Source: Methylocaldum sp035627495 (GTDB lineage Bacteria; Pseudomonadota; Gammaproteobacteria; Methylococcales; Methylococcaceae). From it: a stretch of 64,000 nucleotides of DNA. Under the pieces are notes generated by a model. That model was not told where the DNA came from. It saw nothing but the letters and a program-made list of their open reading frames with translations, and searched no databases. Below are positions 27,858 to 36,639 of this stretch, in pieces. Position 1 is the first letter of the stretch; every line of letters begins with the position of its first letter. The DNA lies in contig NZ_DASPLO010000076.1 of NCBI RefSeq assembly GCF_035627495.1, positions 1-64,000 on the forward strand, read 5' to 3'. Both the position numbers and the translations under genes were made by a program.

Positions 27858-27924
27858 CGAATATCCCGGCGAGAACGTGCATACCCTGGTCCTCGTGGCG
27901 GACTTCCTGGATTGGTAGGTCGAT

Positions 27925-29331
27925 ATGAATTTAAATCAGTTCCTGCAAATTCTACGGGCACGGCTGCGGGTGCTCGTCCTTACGCCGCTGGCAGCCGTCC
28001 TGATCGCCCTCGCGGTCAGCCTGATGCTGCCGAAAACGTACACCGCCACGACGACCCTGGTCGTCGATTACAAGGGCGTGGATCCCATTACCGGCTTGGC
28101 AGTCCCGGCGCAGCTGATGCCGGGTTATATGGCGACCCAAGTGAACATTATCGGCAGCCACAACGTGGCGCTCAAGGTCGTGGATCGGCTCAAACTGGCC
28201 GACCAGCCGGAATCGAGGACACGCTTCGAGCAGGAAACGAAGGGAACGGGAGACATTCGGGATTGGCTGGCCGATCTGTTACTAAAAAAACTGGAGGTTC
28301 AGCCGTCCCGGGAAAGCAGCGTCATTCAGGTGGGTTATTCGGATGCCGACCCGGCATTCGCCGCCACGCTGTCCAACGCATTTGCGGAAAATTATATCGC
28401 CACCAACCTGGAGCTGAAGACCGAGCCGGCGCGCCAGAACGCCGCCTGGTTTGAACAGCAAATCAAGGGACTGAGGGAGAATCTGGAGAAAACTCAGGCC
28501 AGCCTGTCCAAATATCAGCAGGAAAAAGGCATTGTGGCCCTGGACCAACACTTGGATGTGGAAAGCAGCCGACTGGAAGAGCTATCCAAGCAACTCGTGG
28601 TCGCTCAATCGCACGCCTACGACTTGATTTCCCGCCGCAATCAATTGGAAGCGGCAGGCCGTTCTTTCCTGCCGGAAATCCAGCCGGACGTGCTGACCAA
28701 TTCCCTGATCCAAGACCTGAAAGCGAAATTGGCGCTGGCCGAGACCAGGCTCGCCGAAATCGGAGAGAAATACGATACCAACCACCCCGCCCATCAGCAG
28801 GCCGTCGCCGAAGCCGACAGCCTCAAACGCAAGCTGGCGGCTGAGATAAAGACAATCCTCCGAAGCCTGAATACCGGCGTGGAAATCGCACACGCGCGCG
28901 AAAGCGAGCTCAAAACGGCGCTCGGCGAACAAAAGGCAAAAATACTGGAGCTCAATAAACAGCGGGACGAACTGTCGGTGCTTACCCGCGAGGCCGAACA
29001 TGCCCAGCACTCTTACACGGCCGCTTTGCAACGATTCAACCAGACGCGCCTCGAAAGCGAGGCCAGCCAAACCAACATCGCCGTCTTGAATCCGGCCAAA
29101 CCGCCGTTGCATCCGTCGCGGCCAAAAGTGCTGCTGAACGTCGCCGTATCGGCTTTTCTGAGCGTCGTTTTGGCGGTCAGCCTGGCGTTGCTGCTGGAAT
29201 TGCTCGATCGCCGCGTCCGCTCTCCGGAAGACTTGAGCATTGCGCTCGGACTCCCCGTCATGGGGGTGTTGACCGATGCGAAGTTACGCCGCCCGCGGTG
29301 GCGATTGGCTTTCCCCAAGACCCCGGCCTGA
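27925..29331 (+). CDS. epsF: Chain-length determinant protein, EpsF family (Wzz-like)
   Basis: Inner-membrane polysaccharide co-polymerase of 468 residues. A Wzz domain with the first TM helix lies at about 14-36, long periplasmic coiled coils at about 165-370, and a Pro-rich stretch (NPAKPPLHPSRP) leads into the second TM helix (about 412-434). A short cytoplasmic tail follows. It sets polymer length and works with the ATPase encoded next (EpsG), as in split PCP-2 systems. Confidence 0.88.
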   Translation: MNLNQFLQILRARLRVLVLTPLAAVLIALAVSLMLPKTYTATTTLVVDYKGVDPITGLAVPAQLMPGYMATQVNIIGSHNVALKVVDRLKLADQPESRTRFEQETKGTGDIRDWLADLLLKKLEVQPSRESSVIQVGYSDADPAFAATLSNAFAENYIATNLELKTEPARQNAAWFEQQIKGLRENLEKTQASLSKYQQEKGIVALDQHLDVESSRLEELSKQLVVAQSHAYDLISRRNQLEAAGRSFLPEIQPDVLTNSLIQDLKAKLALAETRLAEIGEKYDTNHPAHQQAVAEADSLKRKLAAEIKTILRSLNTGVEIAHARESELKTALGEQKAKILELNKQRDELSVLTREAEHAQHSYTAALQRFNQTRLESEASQTNIAVLNPAKPPLHPSRPKVLLNVAVSAFLSVVLAVSLALLLELLDRRVRSPEDLSIALGLPVMGVLTDAKLRRPRWRLAFPKTPA

Positions 29332-29445
29332 AGCCGCCATGAAACCGGTAACCTCCGAATTACCAAAGCCGCGTGCAAGCTCCTCGCCGTCGCCGCGACG
29401 GCGGGGCCCGAGACTTCGGTTTCGCATTGCCCAACGAGACTTTTT

Positions 29446-30321
29446 ATGACGCAAACTCAGGCGCTCAGGACTAAGCCCGAAACCGCCAGCACCGATCGCC
29501 GCATCGGGCAAATCCTGCTGGGATCGGGCAGGCTTTCGCCGCTCGATGCGGAACGGGTGCTCCATTTCCAGAGGGAGACAGGTCTGCGCTTCGGCGAGGC
29601 TGCCCTGCGGCTCGGGCTGGTGTCCGAGGAAGACATCAGCCGGGCGGTTTCGGAACAGTTCGATTACCACTATTTAAAGCTCGGGCAGGGAAATTTCAGT
29701 GCTCAGCTCATTGCCGCCTATCAGCCGTTCAGCTCCCAGATGGAGGTGTTCCGCGCCGTGCGCAGCCAACTGATGCTGCGCTGGCACGGCGACGGGAGCA
29801 AAACCTTGGCCGTGGCGAGTCCTCGCCGTGAAGAAGGGCGTAGCTACACGGCGTCGAACCTAGCCGTCGTATTTTCCCAGCTGGGGCAGCGAACGCTGCT
29901 CATCGACGCGGATTTGCGCCATCCGAACCAGCATGAAATCTTCGCCTTGGGCCGCAACTGCGCGGGGTTGTCCGATCTCCTGGCGGGCCGAGGCAGCGCC
30001 GAGTGCATCCGACGCATCGAGGAATTCGCCGATCTGTCGGTGCTCCCGGCCGGCACCATCCCGCCCAACCCCTCGGAATTGCTCAGCCGCGGTGCATTCG
30101 ACGCGTTGCTGAGGGATTTCGCGGCAGCATACGATATCGTCCTGCTGGATACACCCGGCGGAATCGCCAGCAGCGACGCCCAAACCGTTGCCGCCCGCGC
30201 CGGTGCGTCCTTGCTGATCGCGAGAAAGCACATGACGCCCTTGGCCGAAACCGATTTTCTCCGGCAAATGCTGACGGCGGTCGGATGCCGGGTGCTGGGC
30301 GCGGTGCTCAATGAGTTTTGA
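29446..30321 (+). CDS. epsG: EpsG-like chain-length tyrosine kinase / ATPase
   Basis: Cytoplasmic BY-kinase-like ATPase (291 residues) partnering EpsF. Residues about 15-75 form a small MshEN-like domain (RLSPLDAERVLHFQRETGLRFGE), characteristic of EpsG. The ATPase part has a P-loop of the EEGRSYTASNLA kind (Arg in place of the usual Walker A Lys), Walker A' TLLIDADLRHP and a Walker B-like VLLDTPG. No C-terminal tyrosine cluster is visible, so autophosphorylation may occur elsewhere or be absent. The stop region lies just before the polymerase gene. Confidence 0.85.
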   Translation: MTQTQALRTKPETASTDRRIGQILLGSGRLSPLDAERVLHFQRETGLRFGEAALRLGLVSEEDISRAVSEQFDYHYLKLGQGNFSAQLIAAYQPFSSQMEVFRAVRSQLMLRWHGDGSKTLAVASPRREEGRSYTASNLAVVFSQLGQRTLLIDADLRHPNQHEIFALGRNCAGLSDLLAGRGSAECIRRIEEFADLSVLPAGTIPPNPSELLSRGAFDALLRDFAAAYDIVLLDTPGGIASSDAQTVAARAGASLLIARKHMTPLAETDFLRQMLTAVGCRVLGAVLNEF

Positions 30322-30359
30322 AGGCTTCCTGCGCCGAATGCCGGATGAGGTTTTCGGAT

Positions 30360-31553
30360 ATGGCCTTTAGAAGCGTATTTCTTCTCGCGCAGTTGGTGCT
30401 GGTCATCAACGTGGAGCAATTGCTCGGCATCGCCAACGCCAATCCCATCGAGAAACTCCTGTTTATCCTGGCGGGCTTGCTGTTCGTTTTCACCCACCGG
30501 CGCATTCAGGCCAACCTTGCCCTGCTGGGTCTCATCGTTCTCGTCACCTTCGTCTGCGCTCTCCTGAGCGAGTTCGACGCCTTCACCTGGAACCGATACG
30601 TACGAAGCCTGGTCAGCCTCTGCGCCTTCCTGCTTTTTTTCACGGCTTTGCCGGAAGACCGGGATCGGGATTTCATGCTGCTGATCGCGGCGTTTTTTCC
30701 GGTCGTCTCGGTATTGCTCGGAGCGGTCTACGACGCGCTCGGCCTTACTCACCTATGGATGACGGATTATCTCGGCACCCGCCGGCTCTCCGCCAATATC
30801 GGGCCGGCATTCCTCGGAGGAGCCGGCTATACGGGCGCGGTGGCGGCCAGCTACCTTGCCCTGCGGAGACGGCCGCGCTATCTCCTGCTCGCGCTCGCCA
30901 ACACGGCGATCACCATGCTGACGGCGTCCCGCATGCCGTCGGCGCTTGCGCTCGGCGTCACCGGCGCTGTGTTGTTCATGGAAACCCGGTCCGCGGTGTT
31001 CAGGATCTTGATGGTTCTTTACGGCAGCGTCGTCGTGGCAGGGCTTTTCTATCTCCTGGGCGACCAGTTGCTGGCTCGCGTGTCGTCCGACTCCCTGAGC
31101 GGCCGCGACATGATCTGGAACGAGGTCAGCAGCTACGTTTACCGCTATCCCTATTTCGGCATCGGCTTGGGACACCAGATGGACATCCTGTCCGCACAAA
31201 CGTCCGCCACCACGCGTACCATCGCCGCGCACAACGAATACCTTCGATTCACCGTGGAGGTCGGCTATATCGGCGTGTCGATCCTGGGCTGCGCCTTTAT
31301 CGCCATGCTGGTGAACCTTCTGCGCCATCCGTATTTGACAAAAAAATGGGCTTTTCTAATGGTTTGTGCGTCTTTCTTCGTTTATTCGGCAACCGACAAC
31401 ACATTTAGCGTCGCCCAGGCCTTCATGGCGCTGGTCGTTGCCTTCATCGGCTCCTGCGGAGGCCGCGAACCGGTTTCGCTCCCCCTTCAATCGCACGGCC
31501 GTCAACTCTTTGGGACCGCCAGGCCTGCCATCGGCCGACCGCCCGCAATCTGA
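30360..31553 (+). CDS. O-antigen polymerase/ligase-type membrane protein (Wzy-like)
   Basis: Inner-membrane protein of 397 residues with about ten TM helices. It carries the Wzy_C/O-antigen-ligase pattern: GRDMIWNEVSSYVYRYP, then a periplasmic loop with HNEYLRFTVEVGYIG. In this setting it should polymerise lipid-linked repeat units. The ATG at 30360 is supported by GAGG 9 bases upstream; earlier in-frame starts (TTG 30318, ATG 30345) overlap or abut epsG. In related loci the exosortase gene occupies this place, but exosortase motifs are not seen here. Confidence 0.8.
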   Translation: MAFRSVFLLAQLVLVINVEQLLGIANANPIEKLLFILAGLLFVFTHRRIQANLALLGLIVLVTFVCALLSEFDAFTWNRYVRSLVSLCAFLLFFTALPEDRDRDFMLLIAAFFPVVSVLLGAVYDALGLTHLWMTDYLGTRRLSANIGPAFLGGAGYTGAVAASYLALRRRPRYLLLALANTAITMLTASRMPSALALGVTGAVLFMETRSAVFRILMVLYGSVVVAGLFYLLGDQLLARVSSDSLSGRDMIWNEVSSYVYRYPYFGIGLGHQMDILSAQTSATTRTIAAHNEYLRFTVEVGYIGVSILGCAFIAMLVNLLRHPYLTKKWAFLMVCASFFVYSATDNTFSVAQAFMALVVAFIGSCGGREPVSLPLQSHGRQLFGTARPAIGRPPAI

Positions 31554-31586
31554 ACCCAAAACAAGCGTAGAGGAGAACCGACAAAC

Positions 31587-32054
31587 ATGAATCTCGGCAG
31601 ACTCAGATGGGCCCGACTGTGCCTGGTTGAATTGAAGCGCCTTTGGCTGGTGAAGATATTCGGCATGGACATCCACCCGTCTAGCCAGTTTTCGCTGTCC
31701 ACCAAATTCGATTTGACCAATCCCAGGGGGATTCACGTGGGCGAAGAGTCTTACATCGCTTTTGATGTCGCCATTCTTACGCACGACATAACTCGCGGCG
31801 TGCGCTTGCACACCCGCATCGGAAACCGGTGCTTCGTGGGGGCCAGAAGCATCATCCTGCCCGGGATCACCGTCGGAGACGAAAGCATCGTCGGAGCCGG
31901 CTCGGTGGTCACGCGCGACGTACCGTCCCGGACGATCGTGGCGGGCAATCCGGCCCGCGTCATCAAAACTGGCTTGGAGGTCGGGCGCTTCGGCCGGCAG
32001 GAAGGCGCCGACGAGATGCAAGACCGCACTGCGCTGGAAAACGGTCTCGACTAA
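31587..32054 (+). CDS. Hexapeptide-repeat acyltransferase
   Basis: Left-handed beta-helix acyltransferase of 155 residues, probably adding acetyl groups to a sugar or the polymer. Hexapeptide repeats run from about 45 to 135 (RIGNRCFVGARSIILPG, then VGDESIVGAGSVVTRDV), and the usual acceptor-site HDI and AGNPARVIK segments are present. AGGAG lies upstream of the ATG. Similar to WcaB/WcaF and serine-acetyltransferase-like enzymes of capsule loci. The exact acceptor is unknown. Confidence 0.82.
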   Translation: MNLGRLRWARLCLVELKRLWLVKIFGMDIHPSSQFSLSTKFDLTNPRGIHVGEESYIAFDVAILTHDITRGVRLHTRIGNRCFVGARSIILPGITVGDESIVGAGSVVTRDVPSRTIVAGNPARVIKTGLEVGRFGRQEGADEMQDRTALENGLD

Positions 32055-32115
32055 TGACCACGAACGAGAACCGACTGAAGGGGATGGAAAAATAAAAATT
32101 AACGGGGGGATTCAA

Positions 32116-33333
32116 ATGCCAAGTTGTCTGATTGTTGTCGAAAATCTTCCGGTGCCGTTGGATCGCCGCGTATGGCAGGAGGCGACCGCGCTCCGCGATG
32201 CCGGTTGGCAAGTTACGGTGATCTGCCCAGCTACGGAAAAGTACCCCGAACGGGAAGCCGTGATCGACGGCATCCGGGTCTACCGTCATCCTTTGCCGCT
32301 CGAGGCCAAGGGCGCATTGGGCTTTTTACTGGAATACGGCGCAGCGCTGTTCCACGAAACGCGTTTGGCGTTCAAAGCGTTTCGACGCCACGGGTTCGAT
32401 ATCGTCCACATTTGCAACCCGCCCGATCTTCTGTTCTTGGTCGCGCTGCCCTATAAAGCGCTCGGCCGGCCGCTGATCTTCGATCATCACGACATCTGTC
32501 CGGAACTTTACGAATCCAAGTTCAAGAAACGCGGCCCGATGCATACCTTGCTGCGGATCTTCGAAAGACTCACGTTCCGGTTTGCGGACGTGGTCGTCTC
32601 GGCCAACGAGACATTCAAGGAACTGGCCGTGAAGCGCGGCGGCAAGCATCCGGACGATGTGTTCACCGTATACAGCATTCCGGACCTTAACAAGTTCAAA
32701 CGGGTGCCGACTAGCGAAGCGAAAAACACCATCACGGTGGGATACGTAGGCGTCGTGGGCGCTCAGGACGGGGTCGACAACCTGATTCGTGCCGTCGCAG
32801 CGCTACGCAACGAATCCGGAGTGCCGGGATTCACCTGCAAGATCGTCGGCGACGGACCGGAACTTCCGACGCTGAAAGCCTTGGCTCAGTCACTGGGGGT
32901 GGCCGATATTTGCCGGTTCACCGGCTTCCTATCCGGCGAATCCTTCCTGGCCGCTCTATCCAGCTTCGACATCGGCATCATTCCCGATCCCTTCGACATC
33001 TATAACGACAAAATCAGCATGAACAAAGTGTTCGAATACTCCGCCCTGGGGGTGCCCATCGTCGCCTTCGAGCTCGCGGAGACCAAACGCCTCCTCGGCA
33101 ATGCCGCCCGTTACGCGCCCGATCATACGCCGGAGGGACTGACATCCGCCGTGGGCGCCCTTCTGAAGGACGAGTCCCTGCGTCGAAACTATGCCGAGCG
33201 CGCCTTGGAACGCGCTCGCATACATTTTCACTGGCCCGATCAGGTCGCTACCCTTCTCGCGGCCTACGATCGAGCGCTGATGCGCCGCGCCGGTTTCGAT
33301 GAAGCGCGTGCCGTTCGGAGCGAGCATTCATGA
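32116..33333 (+). CDS. Glycosyltransferase family 4
   Basis: Retaining GT-B transferase of 405 residues. The N-terminal domain begins VVENLPVPLDRRVWQEATAL, a form common in exopolysaccharide loci (WcaC/EpsF-like). The C-terminal donor-binding domain has VGYVGVVGAQDGVDNLI, KIVGDGPE and the EX7E-like FEYSALGVPIVAFE. A run of G (GGGGGG) just before the ATG serves as ribosome site. It probably adds one sugar to the lipid-linked repeat unit; donor and linkage are unknown. Its stop overlaps the next start (ATGA). Confidence 0.85.
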   Translation: MPSCLIVVENLPVPLDRRVWQEATALRDAGWQVTVICPATEKYPEREAVIDGIRVYRHPLPLEAKGALGFLLEYGAALFHETRLAFKAFRRHGFDIVHICNPPDLLFLVALPYKALGRPLIFDHHDICPELYESKFKKRGPMHTLLRIFERLTFRFADVVVSANETFKELAVKRGGKHPDDVFTVYSIPDLNKFKRVPTSEAKNTITVGYVGVVGAQDGVDNLIRAVAALRNESGVPGFTCKIVGDGPELPTLKALAQSLGVADICRFTGFLSGESFLAALSSFDIGIIPDPFDIYNDKISMNKVFEYSALGVPIVAFELAETKRLLGNAARYAPDHTPEGLTSAVGALLKDESLRRNYAERALERARIHFHWPDQVATLLAAYDRALMRRAGFDEARAVRSEHS

Positions 33334-34232
33334 GCGCCGTTCCCACCGTCGAACATGGGCGCTGCGCGGAGGTGGACGCGCTGCTTTTCACCACCACCGA
33401 TAGCGTCGGCGGTCGTGCCGACGAACTGGAGCGAATGATTCGGAGCGTCGAGCGCGCAGTGGCGACATCCGACCTTCGCATCGTTCAGTATTTGCTGCTG
33501 CAGCGTCACGGTCCCGACCGGCCGTTGCCTAAAATGCCGGACTATATTCGGGTAACGGCGATTCCCGAGCGAGTGTCGCTCTCCAAGGCGCGAAATATCC
33601 TTATGGACTTGGCACGCAAAGACGGCATGTTCGAGCGCTCGTTGATGATCGCGTTTCCCGACGACGATGCTTGGTATCCGGAGGGCACGCTGGAAGGCAT
33701 GCTGGCGTTGTTCGCCGGCGATGCCTCTCTCGATCTCGCCATATGCCGCTATTCGTCCTCGCCTTCGCCACTCTCCGCCCTACCCCGAGATTTGCGCGCC
33801 GCACGGCCGGTGAGCGTCGGCAAGCTCGTCGCCAACGCCTCGTCCAACACGATTTTCATGCGAGCCGCTCGCGCCGCGCAAATCGGGGATTTCGACGAGT
33901 CCTTGGGCGTTGGCGCGTCGATCAACGGCGGAGAAGATCTCGACTTTGCCCTGCGCGCCTATGTCGCCTCCGGAGAAAAAGCAGTCTGGATCGACGCCCC
34001 CGTGGTGGGCCACCGAGACCCGCTCAAATCGCTGCGTGCCCATTACTATGCCGGCAGCCTGTACGCGATTTTCCGAAGCGCGGTCTCCAGCCGCACGATT
34101 GCGCTGCAAGCGGCGCGAAAAGTGCTGGTAGGCATCTACCTTCTGCTTCGCCGCGAACTGGCTTTGCCCGATTTTTCACGGGCATTGCAGCTTGCCCGAC
34201 AAGCCGGAGGCAACGAGCCGGCGCGGTCATGA
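33330..34232 (+). CDS. Glycosyltransferase family 2-like protein
   Basis: GT-A fold transferase of 300 residues. The metal-binding motif appears as FPDDDAWYPEGTLE (about residues 111-124), with a preceding SLSKARNILMDLA and the later NGGEDLDFALRAYV, which supplies the GED-type catalytic acid. A C-terminal amphipathic or membrane-near part (about 270-300) follows. It overlaps both neighbours by ATGA-type junctions, so it is translated as part of the operon. Confidence 0.78.
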   Translation: MSAVPTVEHGRCAEVDALLFTTTDSVGGRADELERMIRSVERAVATSDLRIVQYLLLQRHGPDRPLPKMPDYIRVTAIPERVSLSKARNILMDLARKDGMFERSLMIAFPDDDAWYPEGTLEGMLALFAGDASLDLAICRYSSSPSPLSALPRDLRAARPVSVGKLVANASSNTIFMRAARAAQIGDFDESLGVGASINGGEDLDFALRAYVASGEKAVWIDAPVVGHRDPLKSLRAHYYAGSLYAIFRSAVSSRTIALQAARKVLVGIYLLLRRELALPDFSRALQLARQAGGNEPARS

Positions 34233-34240
34233 GGAAGTCC

Positions 34241-35377
34241 ATGAGAAAGCGGTTCGACACCGCCATTGCGGACGCCGTGTCCGTCGGCGATCAGCTCGAT
34301 GCGCGCCGCGCCGCGCCGGCTTTGCCACAAACCGGAAGGGGCGTTGCCCCTCGCTGGCGATGGTGGGTGCTGGCTGTAGCAGCCCTGGTTCTGGCCGGAT
34401 CCGTCGGCTGGGGAGGATGCCGTTTCAAGCCGAAGGAGGCCCTGCCGGCGATTACACCGATCCCGATCGAAACCCGTTCGATCACCGAGTTTTCGAAGAC
34501 CCAAGCCTCGGAAAATATGGCATCACCGCTGGTCTTCCGTGGCGGTCTGGTGATCGAATCCGCCTCCCCGCATTTCGGCGGGATTTCGGGCCTCCGAATG
34601 ACGGAGGGCGGCCATGGCTTCGTCGCCGTTACCGATGCCGGCTACTGGGTGCAAGGCCGTTTGCTCTACGACGACGGCCGTCCGAGCGGCCTTGCCGATA
34701 TCGTCATGTCCCCGGTATTAGGACCCGAAGGAGAACCGCTCCGGCAAAGCGGCAAGGGGGACATCGAGTCTTTCGAGCTGACCGCCGAGGCCGCTTACCT
34801 GGGATTCGAAGGGTTCCGCAACGGGGTGGCCGTTTTCCGGCCGACATCCGGACTGCTCCTGCACCCCGGCCAGCTCTTGCCGATTCCGCCGGAGATCGCG
34901 GCACTGCCGAAAGGCCGCGGTTTGGAGGCTCTCGCCACGATTCCGGCGGGACACGCCTTCGGCGGCGCGCTCCTCGCCATCGCCGAGCGGGACCGAACAG
35001 GCCGCGGCATGGCTCCGGCCTGGATCTTGAAGGACGGGACAGCGCACGAATTCAAGGTTCGTCTGAAGGACGGCTACGACATCAGCGACGCCGTTTTTCT
35101 GCCGGAAGGCGATCTCTTGTTGCTCGAGCGCGGACTGTCGCCGCTCGGCGGTTTCAAAATGCGCCTTCGGCGTATCCCGGCGGACGATATCGGTCCCGGA
35201 GCCGTTCTGGACGGAGCGACGCTTCTGGAAGCGAATCGGCTGTTTCATGAAATCGACAATATGGAAGGCGTCGCGGCCCATCGCGACGAAGGGGGATCAA
35301 CCATCGTCTCCGTCGTTTCCGACGACAACTTCCTGCCGGTTCAACGCAAGTTGCTGCTGCAATGGGAGTTGAAATGA
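34241..35377 (+). CDS. Phytase-like esterase-family protein, membrane-anchored
   Basis: Protein of about 378 residues with one N-terminal TM helix (about 42-62, WVLAVAALVLAGSVGWG) and a periplasmic domain related to the phytase-like/esterase-like family (PF13449 type). That domain contains GGISGLRM, GHGFVAVTDAGYW, FEGFRNG and GRGLEALATI, and ends NFLPVQRKLLLQWEL. It may act on phosphate or ester groups of the polymer, but no activity is proven. ATG 34241 has GAGGA just upstream; ATG 34229 (overlapping the previous stop) is the alternative. The next gene overlaps its stop. Confidence 0.7.
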   Translation: MRKRFDTAIADAVSVGDQLDARRAAPALPQTGRGVAPRWRWWVLAVAALVLAGSVGWGGCRFKPKEALPAITPIPIETRSITEFSKTQASENMASPLVFRGGLVIESASPHFGGISGLRMTEGGHGFVAVTDAGYWVQGRLLYDDGRPSGLADIVMSPVLGPEGEPLRQSGKGDIESFELTAEAAYLGFEGFRNGVAVFRPTSGLLLHPGQLLPIPPEIAALPKGRGLEALATIPAGHAFGGALLAIAERDRTGRGMAPAWILKDGTAHEFKVRLKDGYDISDAVFLPEGDLLLLERGLSPLGGFKMRLRRIPADDIGPGAVLDGATLLEANRLFHEIDNMEGVAAHRDEGGSTIVSVVSDDNFLPVQRKLLLQWELK

Positions 35378-36630
35378 GCGCGTCCAACGCCGATCGCTCC
35401 CGTCCGGTCGCGGTTTTTCTGTGCGAGGATTTGCCGGTTCCGGGGCTGAACGGGTATTCCACCTACAACCATGCCTTCCTGAAGTACCTCGAGGCCCGGG
35501 ACTTCGATGCCCACCTGGTGATTTGCGGACCGCGCCTGCCAGCACCGATGTTCCGCCCCAGCCGTCGGCTGGGCTGTACAAGACTCCATGTCCACGTGCC
35601 GGGAACGTTTCGGCTGGGGGACTGGCGCCTGGTCGCAAACCCGCGGGCTCTGGTTCGATCGGTCTACCGCTGGCTGCTCGATAGCGCGGGAGGCGCCTGG
35701 ACCCGCCGGCTGGCGGGATGGCGCGGCGCAGCGCGGGGTAGAACCGCGCCCATCGGTCGTTATCTGAGCGAGCCGGATCTCCGTCGGCTGGCGCCGCTGT
35801 TCGCCCAAATCACTCCCGACTACGTCTTCGTCGACACCATTTTCCGGACGCGGGCCGTGGAGTCGTTGCCGAACCATGCCCGAAAGCTGCTGATCGCCCA
35901 CGACGTATTTCACAAGCGCTGCGAGTCGCTGGCGGCTCGCGGCATGACCGCCGTTCCGCCGGTGAGCCGGGAACAGGAGCAAGCCATCCTCGGCCGCTTC
36001 GACGTCCTGATCGCGATCAGCGACGAGGACGCCCGCGACCTCGAGGATCTGGCGCCGGAAGCGGAGATCGTCACCCTTTCGGTGCCGGTCGAATCGCGGC
36101 CGATAAAGCGCCGGACCGTCCCGGAGCCCCACATCCTGTATCTCGGCAGCCAGGCGCCCCACAACGTGGACGGACTACGCTGGTTTCTGGAGAACGTCTG
36201 GCCGCTGGTGCGGGAGGCACGGGACGATTTCGTCCTGGACGTGGCGGGCGAGGCCGGGCTTGCCTTGAATCCCGGCATGCCGGGAGTGGTCCTTCACGGT
36301 CGCGTTCGCGATCTGTCCGAACTGGCCGGCCGGGCCCTGTTCGCCATCAATCCGGTGCTGGCCGGCAGCGGCATGAAGATCAAGATGCTGGACTATTTCG
36401 CGTTCGGCCTCCCCTGCATCACGACCGGTGTCGGAGCGGCCGGATTTCCGCCCGCCGACGAAAGCCCCCTCGGGATCTGCGACGACCCGGCCGATTTCGC
36501 GGCAGCCATCCTGCACTGGGGCGGCGATTCGGACTTGCGCGAGCGCCTTCGCGAAAGCGCCCTTCGCTACGCGGGACGTTTTTCGGGCGAGGCGTTTTTT
36601 GCGCGTTTGGACGCCGTCCTGGGCCGATAG
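35374..36630 (+). CDS. Glycosyltransferase family 4 (GT-B)
   Basis: Transferase of 418 residues. The C-terminal half is a clear GT1/GT4 donor domain: HILYLGSQAPHNVDGLRWF, then INPVLAGSGMKIKMLDYFAF with the acidic/ribose-binding region GLPCITTGVGAAG. The N-terminal acceptor domain begins VFLCEDLPVPGLNGYSTYN. The start ATG overlaps the stop of the phytase-like gene (ATGA). Nine bases separate it from the flippase. Sugar specificity unknown. Confidence 0.83.
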   Translation: MSASNADRSRPVAVFLCEDLPVPGLNGYSTYNHAFLKYLEARDFDAHLVICGPRLPAPMFRPSRRLGCTRLHVHVPGTFRLGDWRLVANPRALVRSVYRWLLDSAGGAWTRRLAGWRGAARGRTAPIGRYLSEPDLRRLAPLFAQITPDYVFVDTIFRTRAVESLPNHARKLLIAHDVFHKRCESLAARGMTAVPPVSREQEQAILGRFDVLIAISDEDARDLEDLAPEAEIVTLSVPVESRPIKRRTVPEPHILYLGSQAPHNVDGLRWFLENVWPLVREARDDFVLDVAGEAGLALNPGMPGVVLHGRVRDLSELAGRALFAINPVLAGSGMKIKMLDYFAFGLPCITTGVGAAGFPPADESPLGICDDPADFAAAILHWGGDSDLRERLRESALRYAGRFSGEAFFARLDAVLGR

Positions 36631-36639
36631 GCGGAAAGC

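Noticed and set aside
33671..34228. Upstream extension of the phytase-like gene
   Set aside because: It overlaps the whole GT2 gene and is arginine-rich nonsense; the true start lies at 34229 or 34241.
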